Shown: positions 23,520 to 36,340, counted from the first letter of the stretch. The stretch is 64,000 nt of DNA from Kingdonia uniflora (GCA_014058105.1 JACGCM010002198.1:385001-449000); one strand, 5' to 3'. Notes: generated by a model not told the origin, from the letters alone. Numbers and translations: made by a program.

Positions 23520-25532
23520 TTGCTTGAGAGTGATATCTTTATTGCTTTAGAAGTATATGGGACTGTTGAGAATTGGAATATTGCTAGGATTGTGACTGTG
23601 TTTAATTGGTTGTTGTGTTTGCCATAAGTATTTTTTGAATGCTGACTGCTTCAGAAATCCTTCCTGCATTGAATGTATGTCTCATTATAAATATTGTGCT
23701 AATGTATTGTCGGCTATTCTTATACAAGTTTCTTTCTATTCATATCTTATATAGTAATAATGGTGAGAACTAGACGTCAAGTCTATGAATCTAGGGTTCT
23801 TGCTGAAGTACAGGAACTCCAATTTTGCTACTTTGGGAGGCAGTCCTTAGATCTCCCTACTCCCATTCTAGTGCATCCTACCTATCATGGTATGATATAT
23901 AAAGAGGTAGTGGAAGCGGATAATAACTACTACCAGATGGTATGGTTTCATTATCTGGCGGTAAAGAGATAGCAGCGTATGGTGTATCATCATCTGCTTG
24001 TAGAACATGCCATAACTGAGGAGGATGAGGCTGCTGGCATTCGTGCTAGGAAGTCTTGCGGCTATCCTACTAGTAATTGGGTTCTGTAGGAAGAGGCAGT
24101 GGTATAAGTATACTTATGTTCCAACCATCTTCGTTTTCTTGTAGAAGTTGCAGTTTTAGAGGTGACAGAAGATCTTTGCTTTAACCATCTTTGTTTTCTT
24201 GTAGAAGTGGTGGTTTCAGAGGTGGACAAAGCTGCTGGTGCTCATACTCAAAAATCTTACCAATACCTGATAGTAATTGTAATATGTAGAACAATCTGTA
24301 GGAAGTATCTATAACTTACTATTTCCTGTAAAGTATTCTGCAGTGTGTAGTTTGAAGCTAATAAAAAAGGTTGTTATGATATCAAATATCTTAAACTCTG
24401 GATTAGTAGATCAAAATGATTATATCAAACTATAAAATATAGTATGGTTAGATTGAAATATGAAATGTTTATCAAACTATAAATGGTAGATCGTTTGAAC
24501 TGTGTATGTGCTGAATGTTGCTAATATGAGTACTGAACTGAGTAATTATGTATGATGAAAATAAACATGCACTGGCCGAAGTGACTTAATAGCAGTGTAG
24601 TTTTAAAAAAATGTGATAAAAATTTGACCAATTAGTATGTATTTTTTAACCTAAGGCAGAGAGATAAGTATCAGTTTGTTTGTTAGGGTGGATAATCATG
24701 ACAACTGTGATGTTTATCAAGTAGTATCTAAGATATGTATAAGATGGGATTGGATGTTATTGTACTCTATGCTTATAAATAAGGGGTTGATGAAGATGTT
24801 AAATTAGTAAAATGGGTGATGACTCATTCTCAAAGTGTTCGACATGCGGTTGAGGGGTGGTTAGCTATAAAGGTAGCTGAAGTTCGTGAAAGGCTATTTG
24901 GGCAGCACCATTATGATGCCGACTTGCCTCTTTCTGTATTGTAGGTAGATGGGTTAAATGCAAGAGCGAGGGAGAATGAGGTTGATCGTCATATTTGGAG
25001 TGAGGTATTCTGTGAAATGATCATCGAGCCTGAATCTCAAAGAACTGCTATGAAAGAGATTGTAATAGATAAGATTGTTGTTAAAGATAAAAGGATTGTT
25101 GGTGGGGAACTTACCAGATGTGGTGCTGCAGGGCACCTTGGTTGCTTTAGATGTAACTATCATTGAGTGGTTGAGCATGTGTTTAGGTCAAAATAATGTA
25201 ACTGTATATAAGTGAATAATATTTTTGTTACGATTTTGTTTCTCATTTTATGTGAAAGTTGTTTATGATTTATTTAAATTTCGAATGTTGCAGCAGTGGG
25301 AATGATGGTGAAGTTGTTATAAGTAAGTGGGAGAATATGAAATTGAGAGTACGAGATTTATTTCGGAGGTATAGGTCGATTTTGTGTGAGGGGATTTTGT
25401 CATCATGGATATGAGAAGGTATGAGAGAGGGGTGGGTAGGAAAGAGAGAGATACATTTAACTATAGGGTTTGGGGTAATGATGAAAAGGCATTTAAACCA
25501 AAGTATGAGTTGTCTGACATGAATAGTGGAAG
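23520..25532. other. Unassigned part of the Tat-like element's 3' region
   Basis: The + strand looks weakly coding: MVRTRRQVYESRVLAEVQE from 23760; HSQSVRHAVEGWLAIKVAEV near 24830; MIIEPESQRTAMKEIVI near 25018; YERGVGRKERDTFNYRVWG near 25415, which is cut by the hAT insertion and resumes at 28847. A duplication of about 70 bp (ACCATCTTCGTTTTCTTGTA and ACCATCTTTGTTTTCTTGTA) lies near 24122-24230. No family recognised. Confidence 0.4.
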
Positions 25533-28500
25533 TAGGACTGTACGCGGTTCGGTTCAGTCCAGCTTTGGCCCTAAACCGCGAACCGAACCGGGATGCCCTA
25601 GTTTTTCATAATATGGAACCGAAAACGAACTGGCCTTAGAAATAACTGGATCAAAACCGAATCGGTCGGTTCGGTTCGGTTTGGTTATTCTATTCGGTTT
25701 TTAGTCGTTTGAACGACTGGGAAAAATTTACCTAAACGAAGGCGAAGCCACAAAAGGTATAGCATAACTCATACTCTCATAGATCCATCCATACCGCCAT
25801 AAAAAGCTCTCCAAAGTCCAAAGAACCATAGTAATTACCACAACGCTAGATAGAATTACTACTTTTCTTGTATTAAAAAGAAATAAATTATAAGATTAGA
25901 AAACTATCACAACAAAAAGCCCTTTAAGTTGCATAATGAAAATGAATAAATAAAGTAATAAATAATAATATACTACTAAGCAAGTAAGCATGCCATAAGA
26001 CAAGGCTCTCAACTAGTTTTATTGTCCTCTAATGATATCGATGATACTTCTCCCTCGAACAACTCTAAAACATTATTAAAAAAAGTTATAATTTATCATA
26101 TATAGTTAAGTTAATGTAATACAACAATGTTAAGCTATCAAATTTTAAATATAAATAAATAAATTATTACCTGCGTTAATATCATCATTTTGTTCTACCT
26201 CTTCTATTGAATCTTGAAGGTCTATTGGTTTTACTATCGATCAAAGACAATTTTGTGTGCATATGAGAGCTTCTAATGTGTTAGGACGCAAAGAATTGTG
26301 AAAAGGTTCAAGTACACATCCTCCTGTGCTAAAATCAGACTCAGATACAATTGAAGTCACAGGAATAGCTAATACATGTCCTGTTATGAGAGAGACAATC
26401 GGATACTTGGTGGAATTATTTTTCCACCAACACAAAATATCAAATGGTTTTCCTTTAATTTCTTCTTCAAGAGTAGCCTTCAAGTACTTTTCAACTTCTC
26501 TCGTGCTCCCCAAATTCCATTGTTTATATTTTTCCCACTTAGTAGTCGGGTCTTCCATCACATTACTTATCAAAATTGATTTACTAATACTTGAACTTGA
26601 TGGTGCACTTAGGTTTTGGTTATTTCTAGCATAAACCACATACAACCTCTGAAGCATTTTTTCTACTTTCTCAATTATCAAAACAATTTTGGCATTCTCA
26701 TATAATCCACCTAACTCAAATTCAACATATTCCAACTTGAAACAAGGATCAAGAACAACAACAACTAATAGCAATGGGTTAATCTTTTCAATGTCTCAAT
26801 ATTTGTCATATTTCTCAATCATACTCATACCCATGGACATTAAACCAAGATCCATATGGTTTGATTGTTGTTTCAAGTTACTCTTGACTTTTACTGTCTC
26901 ATTAAATAAAATATCATATATAACCCACTTGGACCCAGAAATTTTGGTGGTTGTATTGTAGTAAACACCCAAAAACTACACAAACAATCTAGCTCTATTC
27001 CAATAATTTTTCCTCGGAGGCACGCCAACAACACCATCTTTCCTAACAAAGTATTGTATATACCCAAAATCCTCATCTTGCAATCTCACAAATGCATCTT
27101 CAAACATTACTACCGCCGCCAACATAATGTATGTGGAGTTCTACCTCATTTGTACATTTAAATATACATTCTTCTTATATTCAATTTCAGCTTCTTTTAC
27201 ACATTTTTTCCACTTTAACCATCGAGATGGAAACGACCTCACATATCTAACTGCATCACGCACTCGACCTATTGCCGTGTCATATTGGTTTAGCCCATCC
27301 TTCATAATAGGATTTAAAATATGTGCGGAGCACCTAACATGTATGAAATCATGCTCTAAGATTACATCATTCCAATGTTTTGTCTTCTTCTTCAACCATT
27401 CCATTGCCAAATTATTAGAGCTTACAGTATTACATGTAACGGTTAATATACTATCTATTTTCAATTCTAAAAGGCATTTCTCTACTATCTTTCCGATTGT
27501 CTCACCTTTATGGTTCGAAACCACGCAAAAGTTGAGTATCCTTTTATTCAATCTCCACTCACTATCGATATAATGTGCAGTGAGACACATGTAGTTTATA
27601 TTTTGAATGGGGGTCCAAGTATCGGTAGTAATGCAAATTTTGTAGGCTTTTATAATACTACTCAGCTTCTTCTTCTCTTCTAAGTATATATCAATAGCCT
27701 CCCTAGCTATTGTTACACGTGAAGGGACCTTAAATCTTGGACAAAGAAGATCACAAAAATTTAGAAAACTCTCACATTCCACAAATCTAAATAGGAGCTC
27801 GTCCATAATTATCATTTTGGTAAGAGCTTTCTTACAAGAATCTTGGCTAAATAAGATAGGCACAAGATCTTGTTCTTGTCCTCCATTCTTTCTTTTAAAG
27901 CTAAGGGTTTGTTGTTTATCATTTGTGGGTGGTGCTCCGCAAGGATTACTAGTACTCTTACATCGATTATATAAATGACCTCTTAAGGAAAAAGTACCGT
28001 TATAAGATGAATCAGTTCCAAACAACAAATTGCAGTAATTACATTTTTCCTTAGGAGGTTTACTATCCAATACTTTAGTAAAAAGATCGCAACCTCTAAT
28101 GTAACTTTTCCTTTCCGACTTTGCTTTATCGATTGCGAAGATTCAACTGGTTGGCTCTTCCTCTTAGTAACATCATTCACATTCATTTGTTGTCCTTCAT
28201 CCACATAAGAACTTGCCATTACTGAGAAAAAGTACAATAGTCATTAGTCAATACCCAATTTATGATCAGAAAATCCCAAAATACCAAATAGTAATACCCT
28301 CAAAATATCCCCAAATCTGAAATCCCTAAAATTAGAAACTGCATTTGATTGAATCCCCAAATATAAAAATCCCCAAAATTAGACAAAAATTATATTAGAG
28401 AGAGAGAGAGTACCTATGGTTTGAACTATGGTTGCCAGTTAGAACTGCGGTTAGAACTTAAACTGTGGCTAGAGCTTAGGTGGTGGTAGAGGCGTAGAGC

Positions 28501-28846
28501 TTAAGTGGTGGTAATAAAGCTTATGTGGTGGTAGATATCATCCCCAAAGTATCAAAGACTAGTAGAGATCATCCCCAAAGAGAATGAGAGTCTGAGAGAT
28601 CATCCCCATGTATGCCTAATGTAATGGCTATATTCTCAGCAGTTAGTTAAGTTACTTAAGTTATAACCCATCCAGTTCGGTTTGGTCGGTTAGCCGGAGT
28701 GGATAACCAGTAACCAAACTAGGTAGTCCAGTTCCCCACTTTTCAAACCGAAAACCAAACCAGCTCTGCTAAAAACTAGAAAAAATGTCGATTCGACCCG
28801 GTTTGGTTCGGTTTCACGGTTTTGCCTGTTTCACTGTACAGCCCTA
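25533..28846 (-). mobile_element. hAT transposon inserted in the Tat-like element
   Basis: The left end TAGGACTGTACGCGGTTCGG and the reverse-complemented right end TAGGGCTGTACAGTGAAACA form the TIRs. Subterminal regions are dense in GGTTCGGTT-type motifs. The flanking 8-mers AGTGGAAG and AGTGAAAG match at 7 of 8, the hAT target duplication. A degenerate hAT transposase lies inside on the minus strand. Confidence 0.88.
26241..28219 (-). pseudogene. hAT transposase (BED zinc finger to dimerisation domain)
   Basis: Starts at the minus-strand ATG ending at 28219 (MASSYVDEGQQMNVNDVT). After a frameshift comes a 309-codon open stretch (28070-27141) with a BED-type zinc finger (CNYCNLLFGTDSS, HLYNRC). 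The core includes ITTDTWTPIQNINYMCLTAH and HVRCSAHILN, typical of RICESLEEPER-like proteins. The C-terminal hAT dimerisation domain lies at 26774-26241 (FDILCWWKNNSTKYPIV, LAIPVTSIVSESDFS). At least two frame breaks separate these parts, so it is inactive, though each domain is well kept. Confidence 0.85.
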
Positions 28847-28927
28847 AGTGAAAGAGATGCCTCAGCTGTAAAACTCAAGGGTAGCTTGCTTAAGTACCAA
28901 AAACTGCTAGCGATTAGAAAGAAAAAT

Positions 28928-28936
28928 TATAAATAG
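28928..28936 (+). promoter_or_regulatory. Candidate TATA box for the antisense coding region
   Basis: TATAAATAG followed by a CT-rich leader (CCCTCTCTTTCTTCTTCC) about 190 bases before an ATG at 29122. It is on the strand opposite to the gypsy genes and would drive the antisense coding region. Inferred from motif and position only. Confidence 0.4.
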
Positions 28937-30081
28937 TCCCTCTCTTTCTTCTTCCAAACATTTGCATAAAACAAAGTGGCAAAAATCTAGATAGAGAGAA
29001 GAAAAAAATTGATTGTAGAGATTTTAGGGAGAAAAACCTAGGGAATATGCATCATTTTTGGAGGGAAGTGGAAGTTTCCATTGTTGGGGTTAAGAAAAAA
29101 TTATTGTTATTGAGTTCTATTATGGAGGAGGAAGCGTTCATGGTACCTGATTTTATTTCTGACGTTGAAGGTTAGTGTTTTTCGTGAGTGTCGTATTTGT
29201 GTTTGATATGAATATTTGTGTATGGTTGTGATGATTTCCTCATTTTTCTGTTTATGGATTATTCCCTCCAGTTTTGTGCATTTGAATTTTAAAATGTTAA
29301 CTATATGGGGAAATTTTACTTCTGTACAGTTTGAGGAAAATTTGGCTTTTTAAAATCTATTTTCCTTTTTTGAGTGAGCAGTACTGTAGAGATATGAAAA
29401 TAATATATTGTATATATACATATTACTATTGCTTTTTTTTAAACAGCAATGAAAGAGAAATATAGAAATTGATTGAAATACCTGAACCTTTAAGTAGGTG
29501 TAGATTTGTGCAAAAGAACTTAAATGTTAACATCTTTTTTCGAGCTTATCGTTCGAGATGGAGCCTTCCACCTCGGGTCGTTCAAGTGAGGATAAAAATA
29601 TAGGACGTAAGGTTGCCAAATATATTGGTGGGCAAGCTTATTAAGAATAGCTCGAATGAGGTTTCTCGAGATGTTGAGGGGAAGAGCAGCTCAGAGGAAA
29701 GGGAATGGAAGGAACAGTTCAAGTTTCTAGGCTTCCCTGGTAATCTCTATCGGTATCATGTATATTCAGATGTGTTTAAGAAGTATTATAAATGAAAAAG
29801 TAGTATAGTTGGTGTATGGGGGGATGTAATGGAGTATGATATGAGATTATTTAGGGGGTGCTCTGATGAAATCGGGATGAAAACCCATTTTTCTTACTGC
29901 CTAACATAGAGCACGATAAACCTCATAGGAAAATACCAGAGTCTTTTACTTTTGAGTATTTTAATGAAAATATTGGAGGTGATTTGGATGTGAGTTTTCT
30001 GTATTATTTTACCCAATTTGAATATGGGTAGGTGGTGCCTTTAAGAAACCTTGTGAAAGGCATCATGAACAATATCAAAGC

Positions 30082-31708
30082 ACCTACAGATTGCTCCTGG
30101 AACTGGAGAAGCATTTTAATGACAAGAGCAACAGCTGTTAGGTACTCTCCACATGCTTGGTAATGGTGCTGATACTCAATTTTGGAGAGATCCCAGGCAT
30201 CCTACTGAAATTCTTCTCTCTCACTTCAATGAATGCTACAGGTATAATTCAACACTGCCTCTTGAAGCAAAGCTGAGTAATGTTATACTTGATCATGAAT
30301 GGCACATTCCCCAACGCCTTGCACATTGATTAGGAACTGAGATTTCTACTGTGCTTCCTAAAGTTTGAAAGGTTGTGGGGGCTCTGGACAAAATTATGTG
30401 GACACCTAGTGCTAGAGGTTGCTTTACACTTTCTGACACCTATAATAAACTTAGACACACTAGAGCTAAAGTACCATGGGCCAAACTCTGTTGGAACAAG
30501 TTTGTCCTGCCCAGACATGGCTTTACTACATGGATGATGCTTTCTGGTCTCCTTAACACTCAAGATAGATTAATTCAAAGACATGTTCTTAATTACTCTT
30601 TGTGTGAATTTTGTAAGGCCTCTAATGAATGCTCTGATCATTTGTTCATGAGTTGTATTGTTGCAGGTGGTTTGTGGGACTCCATCCTTTGGAAATGATG
30701 CATTGTTAGACCCCATAGCAGTCTTCACAATGAAATTGAGTGGATTTTTAACTTGTCGAGTGAAGATCCACTAGCTATCATTTTTTATGCTGCTTTTACT
30801 TGCTTTGTTTATAATATATGGATTGCTAGAAATAATCTTATATTCAGAAAAGAACAACAATTTCCCTATATCATTCTTAAAAAGATTTTTTCTGATGTCT
30901 CAAATAGGATTAATGCAGTGGGAGTTACAGTTTCGGACTCTGCCAAGAACAGAGCTCTTTGTGAAAACTGGAATCTGCTTACCCACTTCAAGCTACCCAA
31001 TCAGATTTTCTGTTCTTGGAAGCCCCCCCCCCAAAGAAGGAGCAATTATGCTTAATACAGATGGTTCACTTTGTGATGCTGTTGGCGGCATTGGAGGTAC
31101 TTTCAGAACCTATGATGAAAAGCTGCTCCTTGGATATTGTAGAAGATCTAGCCCTGTTTCTGTACCTTACCATGAGATGGAGGCTATTGCTTGGGGTCTG
31201 CAACTTGCTGTGGAAAGAAGTTTTACTAAGCTGCTTATTGGAACTGATTCCACTTTGATGGTGACTTATATAAAGAACAAAAAAGCCCCACCTTGGCAGT
31301 GCTACAATTTGCTTCAGGAAATCCACAACGACATTCGGAAATTGGAGTCTTTTGACATTAGCCATGTTTTCCGCGAGGCAAACCAAGGACCGGGCTGATT
31401 TTTTGACACAAAATGGAGAAATGTTATATACCGAAGACACTTCCCCAATGGAGCTGCGTACTATTATTGACCAAGATGCTCGAGGTGTAAGATATCGTAG
31501 GCTGTAGAAGGGTATGATTGCATCTCCTTGTAGGTGCACCACCTGGCCCTCCCACGGTTCTTGTAAACTTCTCTCTCTTTGGTGATGACTTGATTCCTCC
31601 CTACATGTAGGGAATAGTCGGGCCCGCTTTGTACATACATTCTTTTTTTTTTTATATTTCATAGGGGTTTGCCCCCCAGTTTGCCTTTCAAAAAAACAAA
31701 AAAAAAAC
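30082..31708 (+). mobile_element. 5'-truncated LINE insertion with 12 bp target duplication
   Basis: CAATATCAAAGC occurs on both sides (30070-30081 and 31709-31720), a perfect 12 bp target-site duplication. The insert ends in an A-rich tail (31690-31707). It contains the last two domains of a plant L1-type polyprotein. The flanking antisense frame reads GIMNNIKA up to the insertion and ARLAQLNGN after it, so the LINE cleanly interrupts that coding region. Confidence 0.92.
30375..31398 (+). pseudogene. LINE polyprotein 3' part: zf-RVT and RNase H
   Basis: 30375-30698 has the zf-RVT block found after plant LINE reverse transcriptases (WTPSARGCFTLSDTYNKL, CWNKFVLPRHGFTTWMML, CEFCKASNECSDHLFMSC). 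31046-31398 has the RNase H domain: MLNTDGSLCDAVGGIGG, EMEAIAWGLQLAVE, LLIGTDSTLMVTYIK and SHVFREANQ, with its acidic residues visible. The two parts are in different frames with a run of ten Cs between them (31022-31031), a likely slippage site. The reverse transcriptase itself is missing because of 5' truncation. Confidence 0.85.
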
Positions 31709-33788
31709 CAATATCAAAGCGCGCCTGGCCCAGCTAAATGGTAACATGTGAGAGGTGATCAATGTCTAAGAGAATTTAAATAGGAGGTGGGCCCCTGAGG
31801 GGAATGAGAGAATATTAGCTCCTTTCGATATTTTGAAGTATTATATCGTGAAATATGTCACTTCATCTTCTCTTCTATCTCGACCCGACCCCAATATTTT
31901 GACCTTCATTTTGCTGGAAGAGTATCGAATGATAATTTGATTTGGATGAAAGGCGAGTGTCTCTAGCGAGCTGATGAGGATTCCTTTGCTCTCAAATATA
32001 AAACTCTTAAGAAACATAAGTAAATCTTACTAAATTCAAACTATGTTTGTTAGAGTTTTATTTGTTTAAGACAATATTTTATGTCGTGTGCAGATCCTCA
32101 TTCTAAAGTATAGAGAGGATATTCTTTTACCGATATAGTTGCCCGAGAGGAAGTCGAGGCAGAAGTTCTGCTAGGCGAACTTGAGATAAGTAGGCACAAG
32201 AGGGTAAACAATAAATCTCTTAAAGTCCAAAAGTCACAGGCCAAGAGAAAAATGACTAGAGTTGGCCCATCTGTTAAGGTTGGAATGGAATCATCCGCAG
32301 ATATTGGTGCAATGCCTATTTTGGCAAAAGCTGCACCAATGGTTCTAAAGTCGAAGGTTACAACCATGACCTCTAGTAGAGTAAGCCAAAGGACATCAAA
32401 GAAGAGCCTCGCGAAGGCTGATGGTTAAAAATTTGTGACCACAGAGAGTAGAGAGGTCGAGATGGCCTCAAAAAAGAGAATAGTGGACAGTCCCCCGCCG
32501 GCGATAGTAAATGAGGCAAAGAAGGTGGGGGTGGAAACGAGCTTGGAGGTGGAACTGGTTGCTCTCAAGGAGAAGTTCAAGGCGGTTGTGTTGTAGAACT
32601 CCGAGAAATTCGGATCCTTAATTCATATGAAGCTTTCTAGGGTAAGTCAAAAAGTAATCATATTCATTATCATTCTTTTGATGCGTCGTATACTCTGTTA
32701 ATATGTATTTTGTACAGGTATCCCGTATGTTGAAAGGGATCACCCATGGTGTTGAGGAGGGGAGGTCGGCCCTGAAGTGGACCGTTGATTTGGAGAAAGA
32801 ATTGGCGAAGGAACGAGCCAAACTAGTGAAAAAGAAGGTGCGCTCGAGCTTGAAAGTTAAGAACCTGAGGAATTCATTCCGGCTAGCTATGGATCAACTC
32901 GAACAAGAGGCAAAAAAGAATGTAGATGATGTAACTGTCGCTAACGATAACCTCGGTCAGAGGCTTCATGAGGATGGATACTTTGAGGCCGATATTGTTG
33001 CTATAATGGAAGGGCAGTTCTCAGATGTTGAGGAGCCCGATCTAGGGGATGACTTTGAGGCTGGCAGTACTCCCCAGGAGACTGTTAAGGGTTTGAATGC
33101 AATTTCTGGTAGTACTAATTTAGATAATCATGAAGGGGAGGAGGACTAGAAGGTAGAATAAGACTGAAGTGCATTTTGGAAAAATAATATTTGTTATATT
33201 GATTATATTCGAAGTGAATTTATGGATTGGGCAATGAAGTATTGATACACAAAAAATGTTGTGTAGGAACTTAAAGACTTATGTCTCACAATTGAGGGTT
33301 TAAAGAAAGAGCTCGCTAGGGACAAAAACTCTTCATACGCATCAGCTCTCCTGACCGCACGTATGAAGATTAAGGTTAAAAAAACATAGAATACTTAGTG
33401 AAAATCATTTGAGTGAGTTATGTTCAGTTCTTTTAGGATGGGCCTAAGAGAAAAATAGATAAAAATGAGGCAATTCGAAAATATATGAGTAGGTACTTAA
33501 AAATTTGACCATTCTTATCTGGTGGTATTAGTAAAAAGTCACCAGAAGCAACCAAAGACTTAATGTAATTGACCCTTTTTTCAGAAGTTGAGATAGATAG
33601 TGAGAGAGGCCACCAGAGTGTGAAATCTTCATAGCTTAAAGGCTAAGGAAGTAGCAGCTCATTGACGTGTGTCTATAATATATACAACTGACTGTAAGAT
33701 ATATGAGTGACGTATGTAAACTATTGCATGAACTGTTAATATAAGAAATATATATTGGATAGTTTTCATGTATGTAAACTGTTGTGCA

Positions 33789-34970
33789 GGCCGAGCTTGA
33801 AGCTGCCCAATCGTGTGAAGAGGATGTTATCAAATTTTATCACGAGTTTAAGCTCGAATTTGATAGGATCTACCAGGAACTCGAAGAGACTATAGATCAT
33901 AATGTAAAATGGGAACTTAAGTTGACTAAGTTAGAAGCGACGGTTAGTGAGCTAAATAAGAAGATCGAGAATAGGGAAGCTGAATTGGGTAGCGCTCAGG
34001 GTGAGTTATTGAGCGCTCAAAGTAAGGTGGAGAAGTTGAACAGCATGGTAAAGAGCTTGAAAAGAGATGTAGAGAAAATGACGGGGAAGAACAGAGATGC
34101 ATATCATGCTCAATATCGCATCGGAGCCTTAGAGACAAAAAAAGAGGAGTTGAAGTAGAATCTTAATAATGTTAGGGTGAAATTGAGGAAGAAGGAGGTG
34201 GAATTGGTTAGCGTACAAGCTGAGTTGGTTCATGCTCAGGTTCAAATCAAATCATTGCAAGTGTTCTTGGCTTGTGTTCAAGCTGGTGTAAGGAAAGCAA
34301 ATGAGCGAGCTAGAGAGAATAGGGATAAGTTGAATATTGCTCAAATTAAGAAAAAAGATTTGGAGGAAGATTTAAGGGAAAATGATGAAACATTGAAGAA
34401 AGCTTATTTTAGTAAAAATAACGTAAATGAGGTTTTACAGAAATAGAAGGTGGAGTTGCTAGCATTATGAAGTAAAGTACAGAAGTTAAATGAGCATAAA
34501 GAGAAAAATTAGGTCAAACGGGGTAAATCTTTGGAATCGTTGATGGTATTAAACGGTCTTATAGAAGATTTAGAGGGACACTTGGAGGGAGCCAAGACTC
34601 GTTATGCGAAGTTGAATAAAAAATTCAGATTATACGCAAGAATTTTGTTGACTTGGCCATAGCGAATTTGACAGACTTTCCTTGGATGAGGTACATTTGA
34701 GGGAGATAATGGCAGTAATTGCCTATTTTGTGAAGGATGTAAAAAGGCTTGAGGTGGAAAAGGACGTGATGCATGACTGTCTGATTTTGAAGGGTTATAT
34801 CTGTAAGGTTGACATAGATTAAAGTAACTGTTTGAATCTTATAGAAACTCTTATTAGTCCCATTACAGGGGAACAAGAAGAGTTAGGCAGAGAGGTAGTT
34901 GTTGCTAGAGTACAAGAGTTTATATGTTCTAGAGCTCCGAATGTCGGCTCATCTGATGCACTCTAAAAAA
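33789..34970 (+). pseudogene. Long coiled-coil protein in the Tat-like element's antisense region
   Basis: Two long open stretches (33789-34158 and 34177-34446) are separated by one stop and continue in broken form to about 34960. The sequence is heptad-like and charged (WELKLTKLEATVSELNKKIE, LLSAQSKVEKLNSMVKSLKR, AQIKKKDLEEDLREND), a continuous coiled coil of about 300 residues. It lies just beyond the integrase 3' end and may be the C-terminal half of the preceding antisense gene. No enzyme motif is visible. Function unknown. Confidence 0.6.
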
Positions 34971-35318
34971 AGGTTGCATAAAGAAGTTGTAAACTGCTTT
35001 CGTTTTTGTATTGTAGATGTTAGATAGATAAAAGCTAGTTTTGCCTTTGCTATATCATCTGAGTTTCAGAGATAGTAGATGTGTATTGATTGAAAGCTAG
35101 TATTACCTTTGATTTAATCTTTGAGATTTAGTAGATATATGTATGATTGTAGAAAGTAATGTGGGAGAAAAAACTTGAAAGATTACATTGATGAGAAAAG
35201 AATATACATACTGCTGGAGATTGTAATCTCATGTTTGCAATGTAAGGAATAATAGTAGATGTATTCTATGCTTGGAAAATTAAGGATTTAACGATAATAT
35301 CGCTTAAATCTCTTAGTG

Positions 35319-36340
35319 TTTCAAGGGTTAGGTATTTTGACGCCGTCCTTTGTCATGAGGTAGTAGGATCTAAGACCAGTTCGTCCCACAACCAAAAATG
35401 GACCTTTTCAGTTCTCTGCGAGCTTCCTATCATATAACTCTTTTCTGTTCTTGGGAATCTCTTGGAGGACTAGGTCGTCGATTTCGAATTCACGACTCCG
35501 AACTCTTCTATTGTATAAACTGGCTAGCATTTGATAATATCGGCCCAAGTTAGCAATAGCTCGAGCTCATGTTTTGTCAATCCAGTTCGTTATACAGGCT
35601 AACTCATACTTATTTTCTTCATCAATGAGCTCGTGATCTTTGACGGGATGATGACATTCTACTAGGATTAAAGTTTATGCTCCATGAGCAAGTAGGAATG
35701 GGGAACATCGTGTTGACTATCTCGGTGTTGTGCGATAATCCCATAAGACATATCGTAGTTCCCTTATCCAATTTCCCTTCTTCTCTGATTTGAGTCTCTT
35801 CTTGATTCCATCCACTATAGTCTTGTTTATGATTTTGGCCTGCCTATTGCCTTAGGGGTAGTAAGGATTGGTGGGCGAATGAATGATGTTGTGCTTGTTT
35901 AGAAATACCACAACCTTTTCTCTAATGAATTGTGGCCCATTATCGATTCGAATCAGGTGGAGGAAACCAAATCGTATGATGATATATTCCCAAATAAATT
36001 AGGTGACTTCTTCTTGAGTTTGACAGAGGGGAACTGCTTCAACCTACTTCGTAAAATAATTAGTTGCTATGAGTAAGAACCTTCGGTTACCCAATGTGTT
36101 TGGGAATTCCCCCACTAGATTGAAGCCCACCTTCTGATGAGCCAGAATACTTTACTGGTATGGAACTCGAATGCAGGTGCTCGTATCATGTTACCATGTC
36201 GTTGGCATGAGTCGCATTTTTGTGAATACTCTTCGGCCTGCTTTCTCCTTCCAAGCCAGAATACACCTTGTTTAATTTTTTTGATTGCAAGTAAGCATCC
36301 TGCGGCATAGGAGCCCACAAGTTCCTTAATGTAGATCTTT
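35319..36340 (-). pseudogene. Tat-like gypsy integrase
   Basis: The N-terminal zinc-binding part is at 36318-36115 (AAGCLLAIKKIKQGVFWLGR, CDSCQRHGN, APAFEFHTSKV). The core follows with FTKWVEAVPL-like and IRIDNGPQFIREKVVVFLNK sequences. The C-terminal part (35510-35330) has SREFEIDDLVLQEIPKNRKE and KGPFLVVGRTGLRSYYLMTK. Stops and frameshifts are frequent. It is the last gene of the element's pol, followed by the antisense region. Confidence 0.82.

Larger units (their letters stand above)
29122..33149 (+). pseudogene. Antisense coding region of the Tat-like element, split by a LINE
   Basis: The coding sense is opposite to gag-pol. A possible first exon (29122-29170, MEEEAFMVPDFISDVE) ends at a GT. 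Further pieces read EPSTSGRSSEDKN (29561), EQFKFLGFPGNLYRYHVYSD (29717) and FEYFNENIGGDLDVSFL (29955). After the LINE: IKARLAQLNGN (31713) and ILAPFDILKYYIVKY (31810). A basic serine-rich part follows (32100-32600). The last open stretch (32717-33149) is helical and ends in an acidic tail (MDQLEQEAKKNVDDVTVAND). Stops occur throughout. Tat-lineage elements are known to carry extra, sometimes antisense, ORFs here. The protein's function is unknown. Confidence 0.6.

Noticed and set aside
23760..23972. Independent host gene starting MVRTRRQVYESRV
   Set aside because: It is short, unsupported by any family, and lies in the 3' region of the Tat-like element.
26326..26634. + strand open frames across 26326-27573
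   Set aside because: They lie opposite the hAT transposase domains recognised on the minus strand.
31066..31662. 198-codon minus-strand open frame
   Set aside because: It lies opposite the LINE RNase H domain, whose + strand motifs are clear.
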